Shown here: positions 7,180 through 15,610 of the stretch, one piece after another
Position numbering within the stretch: the stretch's first letter is position 1
How the letters are laid out: every line of letters starts with the position of its first letter
Made by a program: the position numbers and the translations under genes
The notes under the pieces: generated by a model
What the model saw: the letters and a program-made list of their open reading frames with translations, nothing else
The model's database searches: none
What the model was told of the DNA's origin: nothing
Assembly (NCBI GenBank): GCA_028097945.1
Contig: JAOHFJ010000017.1
Coordinates: forward strand, 1 to 16,021
DNA length: 16,021 nucleotides
DNA from: Candidatus Pelagibacter sp.
GTDB taxonomy: Bacteria > Pseudomonadota > Alphaproteobacteria > Pelagibacterales > Pelagibacteraceae
Direction of reading: 5' to 3'

Positions 7180-8228
7180 TGGTCAAAAAAGATAGTCCAA
7201 AAATTGGACATAACAAAAAATCACTTCTTAGCAATCCAGTTGAACATATTGATATAAAATCATTCGACGCAAGAAAAATTATTGATGGGATGAGTAAAAT
7301 GTCATTCACCTCTAGGGATACGGCAAGGGCAGCAGGTATTTATAATGAAATGTTAGCTGATAAAGATTGCTCAATTTTCTTAACATTAGCCGGTTCTACT
7401 TCTGCAGGTGGCTGCATGAATTTATACACCGAATTAGTTAAAAATAATATGATCGATGCAATTGTTGCCACAGGTGCTTCTATTATAGACATGGATTTTT
7501 TTGAAGCACTTGGCTTCAAACACTATCAAGGTTCTCAGTTTCAAGATGACACGGAACTTCGTAAAAATTATATTGATAGAATATACGATACTTATATTGA
7601 TGAAGAGGAATTACAAGCGTGTGATCAGGCAATATGCGACATAGCCAATACCTTAAAACCTAAGGCCTATACTTCTAGAGAATTCATAAAGGAACTTGGA
7701 AAATATTTAAAATTAAATGGTAAAAAAAAAGGTTCTTTAATTGAAGTAGCATTTGATAACAATGTACCAATTTTTTGCCCAGCTTTTACCGACAGCTCCG
7801 CTGGTTTTGGATTAGTTATGCATCAAGAGCAAAATCCTAATAATCATATTACAATAGACTCAATTCGTGAGTTTAGAGAACTTACTGAAATCAAATTACG
7901 AACTAAACAGTCAGGATTGGTTATGATAGGTGGAGGGGTGCCAAAAAACTTTATCCAGGACACTGTGGTATGTGCAGAATTGTTAGGAAAAAAAGTTGAT
8001 ATGCATAAATACGCAATACAAATAACAGTTGCTGACACACGTGATGGCGCTTGCAGCAGTTCAACGTTAAAAGAAGCTAGTTCATGGGGCAAAGTTGACA
8101 TTACAAAGGAGCAGATGGTTTTTGCTGAGGCTACAAGTGTACTTCCATTAATAGCTAGTGACGCCTATCACCGTAAAAAATGGGAAAAGAGAGAAAAAAG
8201 AAACTTTTCTGAAATTTTTAACTCATAA
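7179..8228 (+). CDS. dys: Deoxyhypusine-synthase-like aminobutyltransferase (probably homospermidine or related polyamine synthase)
   Basis: This is a 349-residue member of the NAD-dependent deoxyhypusine synthase family. Visible signatures include GSTSAGG, the DAIVATGA segment, HYQGSQ and IYDTYIDEEEL typical of bacterial members, an AFTDSSAGFG active-site segment, and SSWGKV near the C-terminus. The lysine there (about K305) matches the catalytic lysine that forms the enzyme-imine intermediate with the aminobutyl group. Bacteria have no eIF5A, so true hypusine formation is not expected. Between a decarboxylase and a ureohydrolase the likely role is moving an aminobutyl group to putrescine or another amine, giving homospermidine or a similar product; this is inference. 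The start overlaps the decarboxylase stop by one base. An A9 tract at 7722-7730 is in frame. Confidence 0.88.
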   Translation: MVKKDSPKIGHNKKSLLSNPVEHIDIKSFDARKIIDGMSKMSFTSRDTARAAGIYNEMLADKDCSIFLTLAGSTSAGGCMNLYTELVKNNMIDAIVATGASIIDMDFFEALGFKHYQGSQFQDDTELRKNYIDRIYDTYIDEEELQACDQAICDIANTLKPKAYTSREFIKELGKYLKLNGKKKGSLIEVAFDNNVPIFCPAFTDSSAGFGLVMHQEQNPNNHITIDSIREFRELTEIKLRTKQSGLVMIGGGVPKNFIQDTVVCAELLGKKVDMHKYAIQITVADTRDGACSSSTLKEASSWGKVDITKEQMVFAEATSVLPLIASDAYHRKKWEKREKRNFSEIFNS

Positions 8229-9110
8229 ATGGAATACTTAAGTCAAAAGAGAGGTTTTTTAGGTTTTGATGCTAATCTAAATTTAAGTCCTAAAGTAATT
8301 GTTGTCCCCTTTGGTCTTGAAAAAACAGTTAGCTATGGAGGCGGTACAAAAAATGGACCTAAAGAAATAATTAAAGCTTCTCATCAAGTAGAATTATTTG
8401 ACGAAGAGTTGAATAAAGAACCATATAAAGAGATAGGTATTAAAACTTTAAAACCATTTCCAATTAAAAAAAATATCAAACAAGCTCTAAAACAATTATC
8501 GCAAATTAATAAAAAGATAATTTCTAGTAATAAATTTCCTTTAGTATTTGGTGGAGAACACTCAATTACACCAGGCTCTATAGATCCTATTACAAAAAAA
8601 TATGACGATATAACTCTTTTACATTTTGATGCACATGCAGATTTGAGAGAGAGCTACCAAGGTGAAAAATTTTCCCATGCTTCTGCAATAAAAAGATGTT
8701 TAGACTATAAAAATGTAAAGGTTGTTTCATTTGGAATAAGGAATCTATCTAAATCTGAAATGGATTTTTATAACAATAATAGAGATAGAATTGAAATTTT
8801 TTGGGGTAAAGATAAAAAAAACTGGAACTTAGAACAAATTGAACGATTTTTTTATAAAAAAACGGTCTACATTACATTCGATGTAGATGGTTTTGATGCC
8901 AGCATTATGCCAGCTACAGGCACACCGGAGCCTGGTGGCCTTTTTTGGGAAGATGTTTTACCAATTATCAAAAAAGTTTGCCAGATATCTAATGTGGTTG
9001 GGGCTGATATAAACGAATTAGCTCCAATAAAAAACTTTAATTCTTACAATTTTCTAGTTGCTAAGCTTGCTTATAAAATTTTAGCTTATGCATTTGAATT
9101 TAAGAATTAA
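8229..9110 (+). CDS. speB: Agmatinase-family ureohydrolase
   Basis: This 293-residue manganese ureohydrolase of the arginase/agmatinase family removes urea from a guanidino compound, classically agmatine to putrescine. All metal-ligand motifs are present: H111 in GGEHS, D134/H136/D138 in DAHAD, and D218/D220/D223 in DVDGFD. The family signature continues as SIMPATGTPEPGG. The start codon follows the stop of the DHS-like gene directly (0-bp spacing), so the three genes are almost surely one operon. No arginine decarboxylase lies beside it, so the source of any agmatine is unclear; guanidinobutyrate or guanidino-polyamines are alternatives, and exact substrate is not readable from sequence. Its 3' end overlaps the convergent regB 3' end by 11 bp. 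Confidence 0.9.
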   Translation: MEYLSQKRGFLGFDANLNLSPKVIVVPFGLEKTVSYGGGTKNGPKEIIKASHQVELFDEELNKEPYKEIGIKTLKPFPIKKNIKQALKQLSQINKKIISSNKFPLVFGGEHSITPGSIDPITKKYDDITLLHFDAHADLRESYQGEKFSHASAIKRCLDYKNVKVVSFGIRNLSKSEMDFYNNNRDRIEIFWGKDKKNWNLEQIERFFYKKTVYITFDVDGFDASIMPATGTPEPGGLFWEDVLPIIKKVCQISNVVGADINELAPIKNFNSYNFLVAKLAYKILAYAFEFKN

Positions 9111-9549
9111 TCAAATTATTTGGACTCCAAGATATTATCACTAAAGCTCCACCTAGTTGACTATTTTTTCTAAATGATAATTTAGCATTTTGTCTCTCTA
9201 ATAATGTTTTTCCTAAAAAAGTTCCTAAACCTAGACCAGAATTAGAAATCACTTCTTTAGATTTTGATTTAATATAAGGTTCACCAATTTTCTCTATTAT
9301 ATCCTCAGGTATACCTGGGCCATCATCATTGATTTTAATTTCGATAATCTTTTGATTGCTTAATAAATTAATTTTAACTTCACTTTTTGAAAATTTTACT
9401 GCGTTTCCAATAAAATTTCTTAATCCATAAATTATTTCAGGTGTTCGCTGTATTGCAATTTTATTCTGATCTTTTTCAGTAAAAAGATTAATTTTTTTTT
9501 GATGAAGTTTCCTTGAATGAGTTAATAATTTCTTCCAACAGATCTTCAA
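9100..9549 (-). CDS. regB: RegB C-terminal ATPase part, out of frame with the N-terminal part
   Basis: This is the catalytic half of the RegB kinase, in the -1 frame relative to the N-terminal part. The genuine protein begins about where the A9 tract lies (9492-9500) and reads INLFTEKDQNKI. HATPase features are intact: N-box in GLRNFIGNAVKFS, G1 in DDGPGIPEDI, G2 in GLGLGTFLG, and a final GGALVIISW strand. The upstream stretch of this reading frame (from a TTG at 9549) is the frame-shifted reading of the N-terminal region and looks non-biological (MKICWKKLLTHSRK). There is no ATG and no ribosome binding site, so independent translation is unlikely. Removing one A from the A9 tract would fuse it to the N-terminal part. 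It overlaps the agmatinase-like gene's 3' end convergently. Confidence 0.8.
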   Translation of the reverse strand: MKICWKKLLTHSRKLHQKKINLFTEKDQNKIAIQRTPEIIYGLRNFIGNAVKFSKSEVKINLLSNQKIIEIKINDDGPGIPEDIIEKIGEPYIKSKSKEVISNSGLGLGTFLGKTLLERQNAKLSFRKNSQLGGALVIISWSPNNLINS

Positions 9550-10387
9550 ATTTAATAGAGCTCAAAAAAATATCTTCTTCTATTTGTTTCTTTGATATTT
9601 GTTTTAAAATTTCACTACATCTTTTTGTTTGACTAATAAGTAAATCAATATCTTTTGATAACTCCTTGTCATTTCCGATTTCTTTTTTTAATTCTTTTGC
9701 AACTACAGTTATAGTTGCCAAAGGTGTTCCTAATGAGTGTGCTGCGGCTGCGGCTTGGCCTCCTAATGACTCAAGCTCATATTCTTTTGATATTACTTCT
9801 TGTAATTTGTTTAAGGCTTCTGATCTTTTTTTTGTTTCACCTGAGAATCTAATACCAAAATAACTTAAAAATATTAAACCGATTAAAATTGAAATCAATA
9901 TTCCCTGCTTATAAAAATTTGGCACATCAAAAATATTTGATTCTAATCCTGGTAATGGATAATGTGTATACGAAAGCAAAAAAAGCAAAATGGAGCTGAT
10001 TACTCCTAAAATAATTGTTGTACCCATGCTAAGGAATGTTGAAGAAACTATAGTCGGAATAATCATTAATATTGAAAAAGGATTTAAAATTCCTCCAGTT
10101 AAATACAAAAGTGCACTCAACTGAAACAAGTCATACAATAAAAATAATGATGCATAGGTATCTTTTAATTGATTAACCTTAATTTTAAACTGAAGAAAAA
10201 AATTTGTAACAAGACCAATAAAAATTATTATGTAGCTCTCTTTTATCGGAAATTTCAAATCGAGGTAAAAAAAAACAATATTTATCGCAATAAATTGACC
10301 GAATATAGCAATATATCTAAGTATAGTTAATGTGCTTTTGTCTAAGTTTAGATTCTCTTTTGTTCGAAAGAGAGTTGAGAGATCCAT
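9488..10387 (-). CDS. regB: RegB/PrrB/ActS redox sensor kinase, N-terminal part (frameshifted)
   Basis: These 299 residues cover the membrane sensor and the phospho-acceptor helix domain of RegB. About six membrane segments lie in residues 20-180. The quinone-sensing motif GG-x-x-NPF is seen as GGILNPF (98-104). The H-box is AAAAAHSLGTPLATI with H217; most RegB proteins I recall have HE here, so the acidic neighbour is replaced by serine. C257 lies exactly 40 residues after H217, the same spacing as the redox-active cysteine (His225 to Cys265) of Rhodobacter RegB. The frame ends at TAA 9488-9490, directly after nine A residues; the ATPase domain continues in another frame. ATG 10387 is 7 bp after the gyrB stop, so it is probably cotranscribed with gyrB. 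Confidence 0.9.
   Translation of the reverse strand: MDLSTLFRTKENLNLDKSTLTILRYIAIFGQFIAINIVFFYLDLKFPIKESYIIIFIGLVTNFFLQFKIKVNQLKDTYASLFLLYDLFQLSALLYLTGGILNPFSILMIIPTIVSSTFLSMGTTIILGVISSILLFLLSYTHYPLPGLESNIFDVPNFYKQGILISILIGLIFLSYFGIRFSGETKKRSEALNKLQEVISKEYELESLGGQAAAAAHSLGTPLATITVVAKELKKEIGNDKELSKDIDLLISQTKRCSEILKQISKKQIEEDIFLSSIKFEDLLEEIINSFKETSSKKN
9492..9500 (-). other. regB: A9 slippery tract at the regB frameshift
   Basis: On the coding strand TCATC is followed by nine A and then TTAATC. With nine A the frame ends S-S-K-K-N-stop; with eight A it would read S-S-K-K-I-N-L-F and join the ATPase part. The junction therefore maps to this tract. Confidence 0.9.
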
Positions 10388-10394
10388 AATCGAA

Positions 10395-12552
<2,158 letters not shown>

Positions 12553-12590
12553 AAATAAAAAAAAATCTAAAATTAGTAATTTTAGATTTT
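12553..12590 (-). terminator. Intrinsic terminator of dnaA-dnaN
   Basis: A perfect 13-bp inverted repeat (12562-12574 with 12578-12590) has a 3-nt loop and, on the minus strand, runs into nine T, one A and five T. The stem contains the last two codons and the stop of dnaN (AAA ATC TAA). It has only two G-C pairs, but perfect pairing and the long U tract make it a convincing terminator. It separates dnaN from gyrB. Confidence 0.75.
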
Positions 12591-13697
12591 CATTGGCATT
12601 ATTACGTAATAGCTGTTCTTGTCAGCAATATCTTCTATTAGAACTGGTGAAACTGAGTCTTTTAGATTTATTTTCAAATTTTTATCCTCAACTTCAGATG
12701 CAATATCAATTAAGTATTTTGAATTAAAACTTATATTTAAATTTTCAGAACTAAATTCAGCTTTTATTTTTTCATTTCCTTCCCCAGAATTAGCACTGTT
12801 TACCGAAAGTTGAATATTATCCTTGTAAATTGATAATTTAACCCCCTCTTTTCTATCTAGTGAAACACTAGCAACTCTCTCAATAGAGCTGATAAAATCT
12901 TTTGATGGAACAACCAATGTTTTGTCGTTATTTGTTGGCACAACTTTTTTATAATCCGGAAATTTACCATCTATTACTTTTGATATTAACTTCATGTTTC
13001 CCAAAGAAAACTTTATTTTATTATCGCTAGTTTGCATTAATAGTTTTTCAGATGTTTCTGACAGAAGAGAACATAGTTGGAAAACTGTTTTTTTCGGCAG
13101 TATTAGAGAGGTAAAATCAGCTGTGTTTTCTATTTCTAAACTGCTTGAAGACAGCCTGTGACTATCAGTTGCAACTCCAGTAAGAAAATTTCTACCGTGA
13201 GCCTCTGTAAGATGTAAAAATACACCATTTAAATAATGTCTGGTATCATCGTTTGATATTGATATTCTTGTTTTATTCAAGAGTTTAAGAAACCTTTGGT
13301 TGTTTAAAGAAATTTCTTGGCCTTCAAATTCATCTGCAAAAGTTGGAAAGTTATCTGTAGGCAAACATAGTAGATTAAAATCTACATTTTCACTTTTTAG
13401 ACTAAGTTTGTTTTCTGATTTTAAATTAAAATTTAATTCTGCGTTAGATGAAATTTTTCTTAAAATATCGTATAGAATTGCTGCGGAGGTAGTTGTGCTT
13501 CCCTCCTTTAAAATTTTTACATCACTAATTTCATCGTAAAAAATAATATCTAAATCAGTTGCTATAATTGATAATTTATTTTCTTTCAGTTGCAATAGAA
13601 CATTAGAAAGTATCGGAAGAGTATTTTTTTTTTCAACTACACCTTGGACAAAATTTAATGATTTTAATAAAATATCTCTCTTTACTACAAATTGCAT
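12582..13697 (-). CDS. dnaN: DNA polymerase III beta sliding clamp
   Basis: This 371-residue ring-forming processivity clamp tethers polymerase III and other replication and repair proteins to DNA. The length and three-domain layout are normal. Diagnostic stretches are the start MQFVVKRDILLKSLNFVQGV, the segment NTLPILSNVLL, the NDDTRHYLNGVFLH and TDSHRLS motifs in the middle domain, FPDYKKVVP, and the C-terminal YYVIMPMKI that lines the partner-binding pocket. It follows dnaA by 4 bp on the same strand, the classic dnaA-dnaN pair. It ends within an intrinsic terminator, so gyrB is not simply the next gene of the operon. An A10 tract at 13624-13633 near the N-terminus (VEKKNTLP) is read in frame. 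Confidence 0.98.
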   Translation of the reverse strand: MQFVVKRDILLKSLNFVQGVVEKKNTLPILSNVLLQLKENKLSIIATDLDIIFYDEISDVKILKEGSTTTSAAILYDILRKISSNAELNFNLKSENKLSLKSENVDFNLLCLPTDNFPTFADEFEGQEISLNNQRFLKLLNKTRISISNDDTRHYLNGVFLHLTEAHGRNFLTGVATDSHRLSSSSLEIENTADFTSLILPKKTVFQLCSLLSETSEKLLMQTSDNKIKFSLGNMKLISKVIDGKFPDYKKVVPTNNDKTLVVPSKDFISSIERVASVSLDRKEGVKLSIYKDNIQLSVNSANSGEGNEKIKAEFSSENLNISFNSKYLIDIASEVEDKNLKINLKDSVSPVLIEDIADKNSYYVIMPMKI

Positions 13698-13701
13698 TTG
13701 G

Positions 13702-15093
13702 TTATTGTTCTAGTAATAAACTTTTAATCTGACTGATATTTTTTTTCATTTCATCATCCTGTTCAGACAGTCTAGTAATAGTTTTAACTGCATGTATTAC
13801 AGTTGTGTGATCGCGATTAGCAAATCTTCTTCCTATTTCTGGTAAAGATCTAGTGGTCATTTTTTTTGCTAAATACATTGCTATTTGTCTTGGCCTAGCT
13901 AAAGGTCTAGATCTTCTTTGTGAAAGCATTTCACTTAAAGCAATGTTAAAATAATTAGAGACAATATTTTGAATTTTATCAACTGTAATTACTCTTATTT
14001 GACTAAAAACATCTTTCAAAATATTTTTACAATCACTTATAGTTAGAACTTTGTTGTGCACCCTGCTAAATGCTATCACTCTGTTGAGAACACCTATTAG
14101 TTCTCTGATATTTGTTTTGCTTTCATTTGCTATGTAAGTAATTACTTCGTCGCTAAGATTTATGTTTTCTTTGAACTGATTTTGAATCTCTTCTATTTTC
14201 TTTTTTATAATTTTAATTTTTAATTCTATATCTGGTTCATCAATGTCTACTACTAACCCACCAGCTAATCTAGATTTTATTCTATCTTGTACTCTATCAA
14301 GTTTCATTGGTGAACGATCTGCTGAAATTATAATTTGAGAACCTTTATCCATGAGGCTATTAAAAGTATGAAAAAATTCCTCCTGTAAACTTTCTTTTCC
14401 ACTAATAAATTGGATGTCATCAATTATAAAAACTGAAGATTTTCTAAAAAAATCTTTAAAATTTACCATATCATTTTTCTTAATAGATTTAATGAAATGG
14501 TACATAAATCTCTCTGCAGAAATAAACATTACGTTATTACTATCTTGAAGAGCTAAGCCAATAGCGTTTAAAAGGTGTGTTTTTCCTAAACCAACTCCTC
14601 CACATATATACAAAGGATTATATCTAGAGATATGTTCACAAACCTTTTTTGAATAAGACAACGCAATATCATTACTTTTTCCCTGAATAAAGCTATCAAA
14701 GTTCAAATTAGGATTAAGTCGATTATAATTTAATATAGAGTCCTTAATTTCAGTTACTTTATTTAGCTCATCTATTTTTATTAATTCTTGATTTTGTTTA
14801 TTTTCTTCAATGATTTTAAATTCTATTCTATTCAAACTTAGTTTAAAACTTTTTACTTGCTCTAGTATTTTGTCTAAGTACCTTGATACTATCCAATCTC
14901 TAAAAAATCTAGTCGGAACACCAAGGATTAAATAATCGTTGTATTCTTTCACTAATGAGATTTTTTGTAACCAACTATTGTAAATTTCACTACCAAAAGT
15001 TTTTTTGAATGCGTTTTGAATATCTTCCCAATTTAATGTTTTTTCCTCTTCGGAGGTGAAGGCGTTTTGTTTTTTGTTATAATTATTTTCCAT
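13702..15093 (-). CDS. dnaA: Chromosomal replication initiator protein DnaA
   Basis: This 463-residue AAA+ initiator binds DnaA boxes and opens the origin. Domain I is at about 20-95 (W22, W41 region, FFRDWIVSRY). A short low-complexity domain II lies at about 95-125. The AAA+ domain III (about 130-350) has Walker A GGVGLGKT (165-172), Walker B VFIIDDIQF (221-229), SADRSP (257-262) and the arginine-bearing RIKSRLAGGL (271-280). Domain IV (about 365-463) ends with the DNA-binding signature RDHTTVIHA (427-435). It is transcribed in the order rpsT, dnaA, dnaN. The 211 bp upstream has no canonical DnaA box, so autoregulation through such boxes is not evident. Confidence 0.98.
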   Translation of the reverse strand: MENNYNKKQNAFTSEEEKTLNWEDIQNAFKKTFGSEIYNSWLQKISLVKEYNDYLILGVPTRFFRDWIVSRYLDKILEQVKSFKLSLNRIEFKIIEENKQNQELIKIDELNKVTEIKDSILNYNRLNPNLNFDSFIQGKSNDIALSYSKKVCEHISRYNPLYICGGVGLGKTHLLNAIGLALQDSNNVMFISAERFMYHFIKSIKKNDMVNFKDFFRKSSVFIIDDIQFISGKESLQEEFFHTFNSLMDKGSQIIISADRSPMKLDRVQDRIKSRLAGGLVVDIDEPDIELKIKIIKKKIEEIQNQFKENINLSDEVITYIANESKTNIRELIGVLNRVIAFSRVHNKVLTISDCKNILKDVFSQIRVITVDKIQNIVSNYFNIALSEMLSQRRSRPLARPRQIAMYLAKKMTTRSLPEIGRRFANRDHTTVIHAVKTITRLSEQDDEMKKNISQIKSLLLEQ

Positions 15094-15304
15094 GTAGATA
15101 ATTTAAATGAAATTCTATAAACGACCTTTTAAAAAATATTGCAACAATTTTTTTTTAAAAATAAAAAATAATTTGGTTTAGGTTGTACAACTATCGTTCA
15201 GATAGAATAAAAAAAAATTGCAACTCACCGATTGAAGTTTCAATATTTTGTTATGAGATTCTAAATGTAGTTACGCCCTGAAAAAGCAATCAACTTGAAA
15301 TTGA
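15094..15304. other. Gene-free dnaA upstream region with several small repeats
   Basis: No coding region or RNA gene is seen in these 211 bp. Contents: two copies of ATTGCAAC (15138-15145 and 15217-15224); a 12-bp inverted pair CAATTTTTTTTT (15145-15156) and AAAAAAAAATTG (15209-15220); a perfect palindrome GTTGTACAAC (15182-15191); a hairpin CTATC/GATAG (15191-15205); and ATTGAA/TTCAAT (15231-15244). The GTTG/CAAC-type sites may bind a regulator of dnaA. No TTATNCACA DnaA box is found on either strand. Confidence 0.5.
15114..15144 (-). promoter_or_regulatory. Candidate dnaA promoter
   Basis: On the minus strand TTGCAA (15139-15144) is followed after 18-19 nt by TATAGA/TTATAG (15114-15120), about 21 nt before the dnaA ATG. 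It is a plausible sigma-70-type pair in an A/T-rich region where chance matches are common. Confidence 0.25.
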
Positions 15305-15306
15305 TT
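15281..15306 (-). terminator. Possible rpsT terminator
   Basis: On the minus strand AATCAA and TTGATT form a 6-bp stem with a 7-nt loop beginning inside the rpsT stop codon, followed by GC and five T. The stem is weak and A/T-rich, so some readthrough into dnaA is likely even if it functions. Confidence 0.35.
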
Positions 15307-15565
15307 ATTTAGATGAAATCTTTTTTGAAATTCTAGAAATTTTTCTAGCCGCAGTGTTTCTACTAATGATACCAGATTTAGCAACCTGCATTAGAATTGA
15401 TTGAAATTTTGAAAAATATTTTTTTGCTTTTTCTTTTTCTTTAGTTTTTAAATGAGCTTCCATTTGCTTGATGGCACTTTTATACTTACTTTTTCTAATT
15501 CTGTTAACTTGGGTTTGTTTTTTCACCCTTCTTACTCTTCTAATCGCTGATTTAGTGTTAGGCAT
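15305..15565 (-). CDS. rpsT: 30S ribosomal protein S20
   Basis: This is an 86-residue S20, a basic helical protein binding 16S rRNA at the bottom of the small subunit. It begins MPNTKSAIRRVRR, matching the usual M-A-N-x-KSA start, and keeps the AIKQMEAHLKTKEKEKAKKY and KSGIISRNTAARKISRI regions of the family. The open frame extends ten codons upstream to an ATG at 15595 (MNAHIYNSQN), but the family length (about 86-88) and N-terminal match favour 15565. Neither start has a visible Shine-Dalgarno sequence. It lies between mutM and dnaA on the same strand, an order common in alphaproteobacteria. Confidence 0.95.
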   Translation of the reverse strand: MPNTKSAIRRVRRVKKQTQVNRIRKSKYKSAIKQMEAHLKTKEKEKAKKYFSKFQSILMQVAKSGIISRNTAARKISRISKKISSK

Positions 15566-15610
15566 ATTTTGAGAATTGTATATATGTGCATTCAAATACG
15601 GTCAACTTTA

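Noticed and set aside
7844..8101. Minus-strand open frame inside the DHS-like gene
   Set aside because: It is antisense to a strongly conserved coding region and has no recognisable domain. The other antisense frames inside chvI, polA, gyrB, dnaN and regB were rejected for the same reason.
7179..8228. True deoxyhypusine synthase acting on eIF5A
   Set aside because: Bacteria have no eIF5A. The family fold and lysine are present, but the context points to small polyamines.
9500..9549. Independent gene start for the RegB ATPase half at 9549
   Set aside because: The only start is a TTG, with no ribosome binding site, and the first residues are the shifted reading of conserved RegB sequence that is in frame in the N-terminal part.
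15094..15304. Chromosomal origin (oriC) upstream of dnaA
   Set aside because: No TTATNCACA box is found on either strand, and in several alphaproteobacteria the origin is not next to dnaA. Position alone is not enough.
15566..15595. N-terminal extension of S20 (start at 15595)
   Set aside because: The extra ten residues MNAHIYNSQN have no counterpart in S20, and the second methionine matches the family N-terminus.
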